Positions 51,717 through 62,335 of a stretch of DNA of 64,000 bases are shown piece by piece. Origin of the DNA: Heligmosomoides polygyrus polygyrus (Eukaryota > Nematoda > Chromadorea > Rhabditida > Heligmosomidae); NCBI GenBank assembly GCA_947396885.1, contig OX377204.1, positions 89,972,728 to 90,036,727 on the forward strand. Reading direction: 5' to 3'. The position numbers and the translations under genes were made by a program. The notes beneath the pieces were generated by a model, which had not been told where the DNA came from, made no database searches, and worked only from the letters and a program-made list of their open reading frames with translations. Every line of letters begins with the position of its first letter. The stretch's first letter is position 1.

Positions 51717-52690
51717 TTTTAGTTCGAATTTTCACATCAAATTGGATACTTTTCAATTAAAATTGCACACCTTCCGAATCGGATCGGTCACTTTTCAAAT
51801 CAAATCGGACACTCTTCTAAGCTAGTCTAAGACTTTTGAAATCAAAACGAATTCTTCCAAAATCAAAACGAGCTTCTTCTGCAATAAACTAGAGACTCTC
51901 AAAAAAGATCAGAATAATTTGTGGTTCGAGTTTCAATTTCAGTAGCATTTCTTTGATGTTTCAATTCATGTGCCCGATAAGTGAATATATTGTTTGAAAT
52001 TTTATGAAATTCTTATTTTTAATGGAAAATAATGGTTTAAAGCTTGTTTTAAAAATTAGAAAAGCATTCATTTTTTTAGTTCTAAAGAGAAGGTTACGCC
52101 ATGCCTCGTCCAGGACGTCGCGATTTTTATTCGATTGATAACAAAGTTTCTGTTTGCATTCGGTTTAACACTTGTAGACGATATAACAAAAGTCATTTGT
52201 AGTGAACACACATATCTTCACTTTGATGCTTCATGTAAATGGCATTTACACTATCAATCAATGGAAAGTTGCAGCGATCTTTTTGAGCACATGGCGCGAT
52301 CTGGTTTTTTAATGCGTTGTATGATTGTTGCCTTGTTGCGCTTAAAGTGAAATTTAATTTAAAAAACATTGTTAAATACAAATACACAATAAATACAATT
52401 TTATTCATTCATTTAATAATATTCATTCGGCCAGTTGAACTATTTAAAATTTTGAAAGAAAGTTATGCGAAATTTTCTTTGGACAAAAACTAATCTAACC
52501 AATTTAAAGAGTCTATAGCGTCACCTATAGGAAGCTCGTTTCAATTTGGAAGACTTTGATTTCACGTTGATTTCAGAGGCATCAAGTTTCTTTAGAAGAG
52601 CGTCCAGTTTGATTCGAAAAGTGTCCAATTTGACTTGAGAAGTCTTGATTTGAAAGCTGTTCAATTCAACGAGAAAATTGTAAAGATCAG
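51717..52690. mobile_element. FB1 foldback element, complete-looking
   Basis: Left end TTTTCACATCAAATTGGATAC and right end TTCAATTCAACGAGAAAATTG. Arms of about 300 bp share CTTCTAAGCTAG/TTTCTTTAGAAGAG and CAAAACGAGCTTCTTC/GGAAGCTCGTTTCAA pairings. The centre (52070-52320) holds GTTACGCCATGCCTC...CGATTTTTATTCGATTGAT and the mirror TATCAATCAATGGAAAGTTGCAGCGATC...CATGGCGCGATC. No open frame beyond 71 codons. A non-autonomous DNA element by layout. Confidence 0.75.
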
Positions 52691-52724
52691 CTCCATATTA
52701 GTGCATCCCGGTTACGATATCCAA

Positions 52725-52992
52725 AGCGCGTAAAGCGCAGTTGGAGAAGGCGCCAGCTGTCGCATGCACGCCAAGTCAAGGTTCTTGGTTCGATCACCAC
52801 CCAGGTCAAACAAGCCTTCCGTCGCTCCATGATCAGTGAACTGTTACTAGACTTACTGGGAAGGGTAAAACACTGACTCCATCGGATGATCACTGTAAGT
52901 CACTGAATAACACAAATATGCATGTAGTTTGCCTTTACAATATCCCAAAAAAAAGAATTCATGGCGCATCCCAGATCAGAATTAACTGTCGC
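52725..52992 (+). mobile_element. SINE-A copy, diverged
   Basis: A box GTAAAGCGCAGTTGG, B box GGTTCGATCACC, body with GGGTAAAACACTGAC, 3' part ATTCATGGCGCATCCCAG; tail AATTTATCTC. Confidence 0.8.
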
Positions 52993-53081
52993 TGTAATTT
53001 ATCTCTCAGCCCTTTTCTCTATTTCGCAAAAGCGGAGGGCGTGGCGCATATGGGTTGCCTATGACAACCACTTGTTCAAAT

Positions 53082-53372
53082 ATTGGATAGGATTTTGATT
53101 TACGGTCGCATGGCGCAGTGGGAAGCGGCGCGGGCTGTCGTTGCACCCGAATCGACGTTCTTGGTTAGCGCTGCGCAGGTCCGTCAACCATTAACAGCTT
53201 CCGAGGTCGAAGAATTGGTACCAGACTTTGCTGGGAAGGGTAGGACACCGAACTACTTGTGTACCTATGTACTTGTACTTGTACCTCCTCGAGATCCTGC
53301 AGAAGTAGAATGCATGGCGCATCCCGCAAAGAGATCAGTTACCGCTGTTCGTTACCCTTTATCTTTATGCAT
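53082..53372 (+). mobile_element. SINE-A copy, diverged
   Basis: A box CATGGCGCAGTGGG; B box weak (GGTTAGCGCTGC). Then GAATTGGTACCAGACTTTGCTGGGAAGGG and AGAAGTAGAATGCATGGCGCATCCCGC; tail TTACCCTTTATC. A TGTACTTGTACC duplication lies near 53265. Confidence 0.8.
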
Positions 53373-53389
53373 TTTCTTAATTTCATTTT

Positions 53390-53930
53390 TCAAACAGCGA
53401 ACGGGTAGGATATCCAGTCATTGATCCTATCCTGTCCACTCAATAACGTTCCAGTCGTAACAGTCGACAAATGCACGGTAATTCTGGAGACTAATGACGC
53501 TTCACAGCGAGATCTACGGTCCTTCGTCACAGTGCCTGACGCTTTTCTTGGCTCTCTGGTTCCACGGCGAATGAGTCGAATCCTTCGGCGATCGTTCAAA
53601 GACATGCGCATTCAAGAAGTCGTGTGTTCGACAATGGCAATGGATAAGATCTTACGACCGAACGAAACGACATGGACATGCAACGCTACGTTCTTTCGGA
53701 AGCATCGCCATGAATCCGTCGCCCAGCAGCGAATGGCCCGGAGTCGGAGATGATTTGTTGGTGGCGTAGGGAAACGCTTCAGACGTTCAGCCAAGCACTG
53801 AAGCTTCACTTCCTGCCTGGTAGCACGATAGTTTCCCGCTTTACTGAATCACATAGGGCGGTTCGATCGTAAACGAATGCTTTCGAGCCTTGTTCTCGGT
53901 AGGGCGCTTCTAATCGAAAACATCGAAGTA
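53390..53930. other. No gene recognised
   Basis: Open frames of 65-110 codons on both strands without recognised motifs. The right part (from about 53850) may be the 3' UTR of the RTE fragment that follows on the minus strand. Confidence 0.3.
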
Positions 53931-54358
53931 TCACCTGTATCACCTGTTGTCCTGTTGATCATCGACTTGCTCGAGCGGGCGCCAGCAGCGTCTCCATTTC
54001 TCCCTGTTGCGTGCCAGATTGCTCCAACGGATCCACCTCGCTCGAGGGACATAAAGAGCGTCATATCGTTCGTTTAGGGCTTTCACGAGGAAGTCAGACC
54101 AACGCCTCGGTGGGCGTCCTGGTGTTCTCTTGGCATCTTGCGGAATCTTGTAGGTGACGGCTCTCGTCCAGATCATTACATGGTCGGCTCACCTAATCTT
54201 CGATGAATTGGCCCAGGCGACAGTGTCTTTGAACTTCGAACGTCGACGAAGCTCGGAACTCCGGAGGTCTTCCCTCACTTGTGTGAGTCGTGTCACTCCG
54301 AGCATCGTCCTCTCGATTCGACGCTGATCGCGTGTTCATCCTGCTTTCGCATAGCCGT
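53850..54358 (-). pseudogene. RTE-type LINE reverse transcriptase, C-terminal fragment
   Basis: Minus strand, from about 54350: RRIERTMLGVTRLTQVRED, LRSSELRRRSKFKDTVAWA, a stop, then RTPGRPPRRWSDFLVKALNE and RWSNLARNREKWRRCWRPL, ending at a stop near 53938 or, in another frame, further on. This is the strongylid-type RTE C-terminus. The 5' side is cut exactly at the MITE-3 copy (54359). One in-frame stop (near 54180) kills it. Confidence 0.82.
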
Positions 54359-54536
54359 GGGGTCGAATTCATCAACGACTTCCATAACTTTACCAGAGAA
54401 TTCACTGCGGAAAACTCAAATAACGCGGCTTCTCGCTCATCATATCGCTTGGTGAGCCTCGCTATCAGGGATTTCTGCTGTATTTTCTCTGTTAAATTGC
54501 TGTAAGCTGTTGATGAATCCGACTCCAGGTCTCTGA
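54359..54536. mobile_element. MITE-3 copy (about 180 bp)
   Basis: GGGGTCGAATTCATCAACGACTTCC and GCTGTAAGCTGTTGATGAATCCGACTCC; TTTACCAGAGAATTCA/TTTTCTCTGTTAAATTG extend the stem. Closest to the 14.4-kb copy. Confidence 0.7.
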
Positions 54537-54639
54537 GACAATTAAAACAGGGTCAGCACGACAGAAAGTAACCCTGTCGGTGGCAGAAGTAGGTCTACAC
54601 ACATATTGTGTCACCAATCTACTTACCAGGTTGAGGTTT

Positions 54640-54915
54640 AAGTTCGCAGTTTGAGTTCGTAGCGTTTTTCAAAAAGTTTTATTGAAAAAACAAAAAACTA
54701 AAATTTTATAAAATTATTGCACTCATTCGAGCAGTTAAACTAAAAAAAATTTCAAAGCAAAACACCAATTTTTCCTAAACAACAATTATTCTGACCATTA
54801 TGGAGAGTCTGCAGTTTAACATCTAATAAACTTGTCTCAATTCGCAAGAGAAGCATGAGGCTTGTTTGGAATTGTACAACTTGACATGAAAAGTGTCCAG
54901 TTTTGAGGCTCGCGC
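54640..54915. mobile_element. FB1, right half
   Basis: ATTTTATAAAATTATTGCACTCATTCGAGCAG, ATTATTCTGACCATTATGGAGAGTCTGCAGTTTAAC and CATGAAAAGTGTCCAGTTTTGAGG follow the FB1 right arm. Confidence 0.6.
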
Positions 54916-54982
54916 AGACTGATCGCTGAAAACATTTTTCTTCTTTCTATGTATTATACTTTATTTTACATTATAAATATTC

Positions 54983-55269
54983 ATGTGCGCGGGTAGCGTC
55001 GTCGGTGGAGATGCCGGCTGTCGCGCGCATCCGATACCAGGATCGTGGTTCCGATTTTACGCTCAGGCCAACCAAGCATTCCATCCCTCCGTTGCCGGTG
55101 AATTGGTACAAGACTCGTCTAAGAAGGATAAAACGCTGACTTGTTCATCGTCAGGGCACCGCAGGTCATTGTATGACCAAATACACATTCGCCTGATATC
55201 ACGTAGAAGTAGAATGCGTGGCGCATCGCAAAAAAGATTGATTAACGCCGCCTTTATCTTTTATCCTTA
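54983..55269 (+). mobile_element. SINE-A copy, near full length
   Basis: A box GGTAGCGTCGTCGG, altered B box (GGTTCCGATTTTAC), body with GGATAAAACGC and a small deletion after CACATTCGCC, tail CCTTTATCTTTTATCC. Confidence 0.86.
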
Positions 55270-55349
55270 CTTATATTTATATTTATATTTTATTTTTTTA
55301 AATAAGTAAATAAATTTTATTTTTAAATTTATTGTATCCTTCCAATATA

Positions 55350-55860
55350 CGGTTGGTAAATAAGTTCGTAGCGCCTTCGTCAAAAAGATTTATTCAAACA
55401 AAAGAAATAATTCTAACTATACGTTGATCAATCTCGTATTCGCCGTTGTTATTTACAACCTCTTCCCACCTCAAGACCACTTTGTTTATGCCGTTCCACC
55501 AGAAATCTGCCGGTCTGGTGTCGAAGAATTGATCATTCGAGCCAGCCTTTGATAACATCTTCTTTGTTAAGGGCAAAACCCTTCATGTGGTGCGACAAAG
55601 TAGCAGATCAGTTGCTGCGAGGTGCGGAGTGTATGGTGGAGCCTGAAGAACATCCCAATCGAGCCCTTGAAGAGCGGCGATTTGTGCAACATACGGCCTG
55701 GCGTTGTCGTGGAGGACCATGGTATGGCCTTGATGATGAGGCCTTTTCTCGAAGAGGTAAAGCTTCATCAACATGGTGGGGCTGGGCAATGTATGTACAG
55801 TTCCTTGCTGACCGTAGTGTGCCTTTCGAGCAGAGGAAAATCTAAGAGGAAAAGTGGCGA
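55350..55860 (-). pseudogene. mariner-family transposase relic, second type
   Basis: End CGGTTGGTAAATAAGTTCGTAG at 55350, after TA. Minus-strand frames carry MVLHDNARPYVAQ (second catalytic Asp region) and APPYTPHLAATD, where the usual third-Asp motif SPDLAPSD has become TPHLAATD. After a frameshift come NKEDVIKGWLE and FFDTRPADFWWNGINKVVLRWEEVV. The N-terminal half is absent. Inactive. Different ends from the relic at 47942, so a different mariner lineage. Confidence 0.8.
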
Positions 55861-56195
55861 GCAAAATGTTTGAGAAATAGTCCTTTAAAAACTCCGTGAA
55901 AATTCTGAAAATTTCCGTTAAGTCAATGAACCAGATTTTAACCAAAAATGCCATTACTTCGTTAAATTCATTGAATCACTAAGCGTTAAATGTGCACCCG
56001 TGGTGTGCAGATGCGTTCATCTTCCAAGAAACGGCAATATTGGTCAATTCCATCCATGTTTATATCTCAATTTACCTAATTTCAAACTGGAGTTCCCACA
56101 CGATTCACCAATGGATTGAAAAACACTCAAACCGAACATATGCCATGTAGTTTGGCTTAATCTACAGTATTTGTTTTGTTTATTATTGCACATTT
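55861..56195. other. No gene recognised
   Basis: Unique AT-rich DNA. Confidence 0.3.
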
Positions 56196-56245
56196 CGTGT
56201 AATAAATAAATAAGTAAATAAATAAATAAATAAATAAATATTTTT
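56196..56245 (+). repeat. (AAAT)n microsatellite
   Basis: About nine AAAT-type units with one AAGT, followed by T-rich DNA; a possible LINE tail. Confidence 0.6.
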
Positions 56246-56301
56246 TCTTAATAATTCACCTTTTCCATTTGAAATGAGGACAATGTACTTGTATGTACTG
56301 A

Positions 56302-56484
56302 ATGATAAAAACTGACGTTACTCAACCTTATTTGGGATGCGCCACGCATTCTAATTTTCCTACGGGATGTAGTGGAAGCAACTTCAATTCGAATTAGACC
56401 TATACAAAGAGCTGAGGTGGCGAACCGATGGACAAATCAGTGTCCTATCCTTCAGAGATAAATCTGGTGCCAAATCACCGAAAA
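56302..56484 (-). mobile_element. SINE-A, head-truncated and diverged
   Basis: GACGTTACTCAACC, GGGATGCGCCACGCATTCTAATTTTCC, CTATCCTTCAGAGATAAATCTGGTGCCAAATCACCG. Head and boxes absent. Confidence 0.72.
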
Positions 56485-56754
56485 AACAAGAAACAGTGGC
56501 GTACTGCTGGTATTAGTGAGAGGATCTGAAGGAGCTATCACCTCCTGAGGAAGTGTAAAACGTATTGAGAGCTCCATCTTTCAAGCACGGCGGCCGCCTC
56601 GTTGTCTGGGAAAACAACGCCTGGAGTTTGCCTACCACTTGAACGTCGCCCGCCAAAAACAAAAGGAAATCCCCTTGTTTATGAGGGAAAGGCGAAGAAA
56701 TTTCCGAAAAACTCGTTCGCAATTAGTTCGCTTTTCTTGCTCCAATAGGTAAGA

Positions 56755-57003
56755 TGAATTCCTTTGGAATGCGCCACGCACACAACTTTCCGGTGATGCA
56801 ATAGAGGTACATTAGGAGACACTAGAGTATAAAGAATGCCTTACAAAAAGAGGCGAATGCAGTAAATACTTGTCGAAGAGGTCCGAAAAGAAATACCGAC
56901 GTCAGGTGGATGAAAGGCTTGCTGAGCGTGGGCGAGAACTGAACCCAAGATCGATTAAGGGCTCATCCGAGACTAGGCGCCGCTGACGACTACACCACAC
57001 TCA
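56755..57003 (-). mobile_element. SINE-A, very diverged
   Basis: GGAATGCGCCACGC, then an altered middle, GGTGGATGAAAGGCTTGCTGAGCGTGGGCGAGAACTGAACCCAAG, and GACTACACCACACTCAC at the head. Confidence 0.55.
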
Positions 57004-57247
57004 CTTATAGACAACAAGTTGTCAAAAAGGAAATAAATCTGCAGAAATGAGGAGGACAAGCAGTGTTCGGGCGGAAGCGATCGGTGTCAGTGACGTGAGC
57101 GGCACTAGGCAACTGCTGCACAGCCGCCGTCTGTGTCGTCAGAGCAGAAATACAAGCCTTCCTACAGCCTCGATTAGAGCCAGCTTGCAGCACGCGAGAA
57201 AATCCCGCCTACGCTAGTGAGAGGACCATCATTTTCTTAAAAAATCT

Positions 57248-57362
57248 GAAGGAGAGATGTGCCACGCATTCTACATCTGAGCGATATCGCGTAGGCAACT
57301 TGAAGGAACCTTTGGCTCATACAATGACTTGCGCTGGCCATGAAGTCAGTGTCCTGGCAGAC
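57248..57362 (-). mobile_element. SINE-A 3' fragment
   Basis: GAGATGTGCCACGCATTCTACATCTGAGCGATATCG...ATACAATGACTTGCGCTGGCC...GAAGTCAGTGTCC, then stops. Confidence 0.65.
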
Positions 57363-57639
57363 GGACAGTTTTTTAATAAACAGGTTTCCAAATATTCTCT
57401 GTTTCACACTTTTTAACAATTATTTTCTTCTAATAATTATCCTAACATTATTTAAAGTTTAGAAGCCAAGCAATTCTGCGTACTTTTATTCACATGGGGA
57501 TTCCTTCTAGCATTTTCGACATCCGTATGCGAAACAGTGGCTTTGGGATCAATAAATGTAAAGCTTCTAGAGAAACCTACATCTGTAAATTAGCTAATTA
57601 TCTTTTCCAGAAAATCTGCCAACAATTTGTCATCTCGTG

Positions 57640-57742
57640 AAGGTGGAAAGCAAGTTTACCCTCCGCGGGATTCGAACTGTGAATCGATTCGGAGTGCATG
57701 CAACAGCCGGCGCATGCTTCGACTACGCTACACTCGCCCATA
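57640..57742 (-). mobile_element. SINE-A-type head (tRNA-related part only)
   Basis: On this strand: GGGCGAGTGTAGCGTAGTCG (A box), GCGCCGGCTGTTGCATGCAC, and AGTTCGAATCCCGCGGAGGG (B box, closer to a true tRNA than in other copies). No SINE-A body follows. Confidence 0.6.
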
Positions 57743-58138
57743 ACTAAACCGAAGGCTGCTTCAATTCGATTCGTCTGTGTTGGCACTACTTTAAGGACTC
57801 CTCCAGGTTTAGATTGCTAGAGAGACGTTTTCAAGAAGATGAGAAGTACAGGCAGTGCGCGCGAATGGTATGGTGAATCGAAGGATGTTTGGGTTACTTG
57901 CATGAGTAGGGCCAGGTGACTGAGCTATTCTGGCACTCAACAAAAATGAAAGGCGCCAGCTCACGCAGGTCACCAAGTGAACAAATAATACAGGTGATCA
58001 GGTAAAGTTATGAAAGGAAAAATGTAAGAGAACACGCATTGAAGGTAGAAAAGCCACGGCTGGGAACTGGTTACGGAAATCCCTAGAAGGAGACCTTTGT
58101 GGGTGGGTGGGCAGCTATACCCTCTCTTCGTTTGTAAA
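57743..58138. other. No gene recognised
   Basis: No coding or repeat signal seen. Confidence 0.3.
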
Positions 58139-58149
58139 TACGGGTGTTC

Positions 58150-59245
58150 CGAAATAACATGATAAAGGCTTTTTATATATAACTATGGTATAACTCATAA
58201 TTTTACAAAAAATATATAGATAACAACGACGTAGACCCTAGGCAACACCATATTAGCCTGGACTCGAACTGCCCCCCCCCCCTTGGCGCGAATACAGAAG
58301 TCAAAACGCGTGGTGAAGTTTTCGACGATGAGCCGCAGGTCATCTGGAGACAATCGTTCCCACTTCCATAGCAGAGATTCCTTCTGGGCCTATAGGCCGC
58401 GGTGGCGCTTGGCACAGACCCTGGCCTTCAAAACGAACCACGCGCTGTAGTCCGACGGAATCAGATCCGTGGAGTGCGGTGGCCATTCTTCAGACATGAC
58501 GAAACCCTGGAACTTGGTCTTGCACCATGCTTGCGTGCTCTTCGCCCTGTGTGCAGGGATTGAGTCTTCTTGAAACGTCCACTGCACATTGCTGAAGTGC
58601 TTCTGGGATCAGAAAGTGCTACAGGCTCTAAGACGTCCCATGGGTGCACATCTTGACTTATTTTTACTCCTTCGTCCACAAAACAGGCGGTCTTTCCGTT
58701 AGTATAGATTCCACCCCAAACCATGAACGCCTACATATTTTGACGATGTTCGACAATGGAAAGGATGGCTGGAGCCCCTCCAAATCAGATCCTCTGTATT
58801 GGCGGTTGTGAGCCTACTCCATTTCTCGTCCGTGAACAGTGTTCGCTCCCGCGCGGGACCTGCGGTCCGCGGCTTGAGCTGGCGGCATCAATGGAGCCGT
58901 TCGCGCTTATTCTTGTCTATCAGGAGCTGGACTTTATGGGGCTTGTAGGACTTGAGCCCTTGAGTTTTCTTATGGCTATTTGATGCACTGATGTGCGACT
59001 GACACAGATATCACGGACAATTTTTCTCAGAAGACCCTCCAATTTGGGATTTTCGCTTTTCGATGGTATTCTGGATCAATGGCATGTTGACAGTGCGATA
59101 TCTTCCTTGTCCTGGACGGTCACCTTCATAGCCAAGCTCCATACATCGACGGCTTTCTGTGGAGACAGTCGACCGAGCAGGTTAACGATGTCGCATTGGC
59201 ACTTTCCTTGACGACGAAGCTCCAAAATCGCAGTGCATGATTTGA
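58150..59245 (-). pseudogene. Tc1-like transposase, decayed
   Basis: N-terminal helix-turn-helix region ILELRRQGKCQCDIVNLLG near 59215; VRDICVSRTSVHQIA near 59010; catalytic-domain pieces MVWGGIYTNGKTACFV near 58690, RAKSTQAWCKTKFQ near 58540 and EEWPPHSTDLIPSDYSAWF near 58460. The usual SPDLNPLD motif reads STDLIPSD, keeping Asp residues. A C-terminal tail with RPRRNLC and a G10 run near 58270 follows. Several frameshifts and a stop after ALSTCH make it inactive. Confidence 0.83.
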
Positions 59246-59267
59246 CATTTTGAGAAAAACCGTAAGA

Positions 59268-59562
59268 AGATAAAGGATAAAGGACGGCGTTACTCAACTT
59301 CTTTTGGGATGCGCCAGCGCATTCTACTTCTACGGGATGTCGTGGACGCGTTTTGAATGCGTATTTGGCCATACAATGACTTGCGGTGGCCAGCCGATGA
59401 ACATGTCAACGCATTATCCTTCCCAGACACGTCTGGTACCAATTCACCGACTTCGGAGGGATGGAAGGCTTGGTTGGCCTGGGCGGGAAATCCGAACCAG
59501 GAACCTGGTATCGGGTGCACACGGCAGTCGCGCCTCCTCCGACTGCGCTACACGTGCCCAAT
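59268..59562 (-). mobile_element. SINE-A copy, full length, inside the Tc1-like element
   Basis: Tail GATAAAGGATAAAGG, full body, intact B-box complement, head GACTGCGCTACACGTGCCC. A GCCAGCGCATT insertion occurs near 59312. No clear target duplication. Confidence 0.91.
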
Positions 59563-59720
59563 TGGGACAAATAGAACTTAAAAAGTTACAGCACGGATAG
59601 AAAGATGAACAAATGGCACTCTCTCCGCCATGCCGCAGATCGATGCGTTAGCATGGGAGAACGTCAAAACTTCATCAGGTTACCTTGGGACACTCTGTAT
59701 AATGTAGTAAAAATCTTTGG

Positions 59721-59919
59721 TATATGTCGCGTAGGTGAGCAGCATTGGTAGGTGGGAACGCCTAAACCAATCAGAGTGCATTGAATGGGCACGCCGTTCA
59801 GAGAGGGCGTATTCAGTCGGTATCCTGATGGGCTGGCATGCGTTCGGGCTGTGCTCTGTTTGGTTATTATTGGCTGACGCGCTCCCACCTACCAGTGCTG
59901 CTCACCTACGCGACATGTA
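59721..59919. mobile_element. MITE-2 copy, well preserved
   Basis: TATATGTCGCGTAGGTGAGCAGCATTGGTAGG mirrors CCTACCAGTGCTGCTCACCTACGCGACATGTA. Its interior aligns best with the reverse complement of the 29.8-kb copy. Confidence 0.8.
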
Positions 59920-61075
59920 CCAAATCTTTTATTGGAACGAAGGCACCCTTTCAACAAAAGATAAGTTACAGTATGCGTTGCAGCAAAGTAGAGTCAGAAA
60001 GCGTTCGATTGTCCCTGGTGGGAAGTAGAACCCGCGCCATATAAGGGCGCGACATGGCGCACTTTGCCCTGCGCTGTAGAGAACTTCTTTGGAGAAACGT
60101 AGAAACAGAAAAAGTCGTCGAACTTTGACACCGCTTGGCTCAGTCGCTCGCGCTGGTATTGTTCTCGTGATAACTTTTTACAGACGTCGACGTCGTGGGT
60201 CGGAAAACTGGGTACCATTAAATATACAACCGTCAGCGGCGCATTTCACTAGAACTGGAACGCGCTGAGTTCGAGTCTTCGACGAGAAAAACAATTCAGA
60301 ACGACGAACTATTGCGCAAAATCAGAGCTAGACTCTGTTAGAACGTTTTATTGGGTAATACTTTTATCAAAAATTACCCGAAAAGCGACGGATAAGGGAC
60401 ATAATGGCGCTTTGTCAATGTCTACTGAAGCAGCGGAACCGGGCGGATTCTGGCAACCAATGCTCCTCTTTCGTCCAAATCGTCTACATCACTGCATTCT
60501 ATGTTAGGAGGAAGTTTAGGATCTCTCTGCCTCTCGCCGGTCACGACAACTTTCGACTGCCAAAGTTGGCATCCATCGAGCTGGTGAAGGCTTGATCCCG
60601 CTCGCGCTGTAAAACCGGCTCGTCGTGCCTCACCCGGGGCAGCACAGCTTGCGGAGGGAAAGTGAAGGTGAACATTCGGACGGAACGGGTCTTCGCCTCT
60701 TCTTTTTTTCTGACGGGAGAGAAACATCAGCTTAACTGAGGGGTTCGCAGCTGCATCTTTGTTTGGCATGACATTTTTGACGAGGGCTCAAGGCATACTG
60801 CATAGAGATATTGAGTTCGAACCTATAAAGGATATAAAACGAATCTATAGAACATCGCCCACAAGTCGCTTTGCAGAGCAAATAAATTCTTCAAATTCTT
60901 CAACTATCGTAGGCCAACTAATGGTAAGTCACCCTTTCTTCTGGGTTGGGATTTGGTGGCATTTCTTTCGAGAAGGAAAAAATAATCGCTGTGGTGTAAT
61001 GAGCCAACTCTGGGAGCTGTATTGCAGGCAGAAATATCAAGAAGCTCCTCATAAAGAAAAAAAAAACAAAAACAA
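59920..61075. other. No gene recognised
   Basis: Open frames at 60404-60595, 60422-60769 (minus, 115 codons) and 60759-61124 lack known domains. 60590-60680 is GC-rich. Confidence 0.3.
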
Positions 61076-61079
61076 ATAT

Positions 61080-61577
61080 AAAAAAAAACATCTCGAAACA
61101 AATATCTCGGTATACCGACCCTAGAATCTCGTCGCAAAGTATTCGATGTGTGTCTTGTACATAAACTGCTGAACTTCACACCTGCTTCTGGGCCTTGTAA
61201 ATTCTTTAAAACGAAGAAATCTCTAACACGAGGGGAACCTGAAAAGTTATCTCTTCCTCGCCCCAGAACCCGACTACGAGCCACATCGTTCACATATAGA
61301 GCTGGCAGCTTGTACTTAAAAATTGCTAAACATATTCAGTCTCCCGTAACTCCGGGACAAATGAAAAACCGTGTAGGTATTGCCTTGCTTAGAAACGAGA
61401 TTTCTTAAACAGTATATGACTTTGCATCCTGGCGTTGCTGTTGACTAGTTCTTTGTTCTGGATTTTATTTGTTTTCATTGTTTGTTAGTTTATACACGCT
61501 GTTGTCGTTGTACATTGACTGCTTTTCAACGATTGCCTTATGCAAGCGTAATAAACATAAACATAAACATAAACATA
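61080..61577 (+). pseudogene. CR1/jockey-like LINE, 3' end
   Basis: YLGIPTLESRRKVFDVCLVH in the frame entering 61148, then LTRGEPEKLSLPRPRTRLRA and FTYRAGSLYLKIAKHI, ending at a stop near 61408. This is the extreme C-terminus seen in CR1/jockey-like LINEs (ESRR...F..R......W). A T-rich 3' UTR follows and a short (ATAAAC)n tail at 61555-61577. Only the last 110 or so codons survive. Confidence 0.72.
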
Positions 61578-61857
61578 AAGGATAAAGGATAAAGAACGGC
61601 GTTATTCAGTTCCTTTTGGGATGCGCCACGCATTCTACTTCTACGGGACATCGTGGAGGCGATTTGACTGCGTACTTGGCCATACAATGACTTGCGGTGG
61701 CCGGCAGATTAACAATTCAGCGCTCTTTCCTTCCCAGACAAGTCTGGTACCAATTCACCGTCCCCGGGGGATGGATGGCTTGATTGGCCTGGGCGGGAAA
61801 TCCGAACCAGGAACCTGGTATCGGGTGCAGGCGACAGCCGGCACCTCCTCCTCTGTA
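61578..61857 (-). mobile_element. SINE-A copy, head-truncated
   Basis: Tail (GGATAAA)n abuts the LINE (ATAAAC)n tail. The body and B-box complement are intact. The copy ends at GCCGGCACCTCCTCC, just short of the A box. Confidence 0.87.
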
Positions 61858-61894
61858 GACAATACAACAAGTACAATTGGAAGGACGTGCATAT

Positions 61895-62335
61895 CCCCAC
61901 CTTGCTGTTTCATGTAAGCAGCATTTACACAATTAATCAAGTGAAAATCGCGACGAGCTTTTAGAGTGCATGGAGCAATCTCGCTTTTAGGGCACTATAT
62001 GGCTGATGCTTTGTTGCGCTTTAAAACAACATTTAATTTGTTGTTTTTTCTCCAAAAGTAAAAATTTTATAAAATTGTTACACTCATTTGGGCAGCTAAA
62101 ATGAAAAAAAAATCAAAAAACGTTATTCTAAATTTTCCTCGAACAATTTTTTTCTAACCATCTTATTGAGTCTATAGCACAACCTATATAAAGGTGGTTT
62201 CAATTCGGGAGAGTTCTCTTTGATTTCAAAAGTCTTAGGTGAGCTTAGAAGAGTGTCCAAATTAACGTGAAAAATAATGCCCAATTTGGTTTGAAAAGTG
62301 TCCAATTCGACCTGAAAATGGTATAAATGGCGCCA
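61895..62335. mobile_element. FB1, right half
   Basis: CATGTAAGCAGCATTTACACAATTAATCAAGTGAAAATCGCGACGAGC, CATGGAGCAATCTCG, AAAGTGTCCAATTCGACC and AAAATGGTATAAATGG. It starts at the element centre. Confidence 0.68.

Larger units (their letters stand above)
58141..59697 (-). mobile_element. Tc1/mariner-superfamily element with both ends, split by SINE-A
   Basis: Left end CGGGTGTTCCGAAATAACATGAT follows TA (58139-58140). The right end reads, on the minus strand, CAGAGTGTCCCAAGGTAACC and is also bounded by TA (59698-59699). The ends match at about two thirds of positions. Without the SINE-A insertion (about 293 bp) the element is about 1.26 kb, the usual size for one-gene Tc1/mariner elements. 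Confidence 0.82.
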
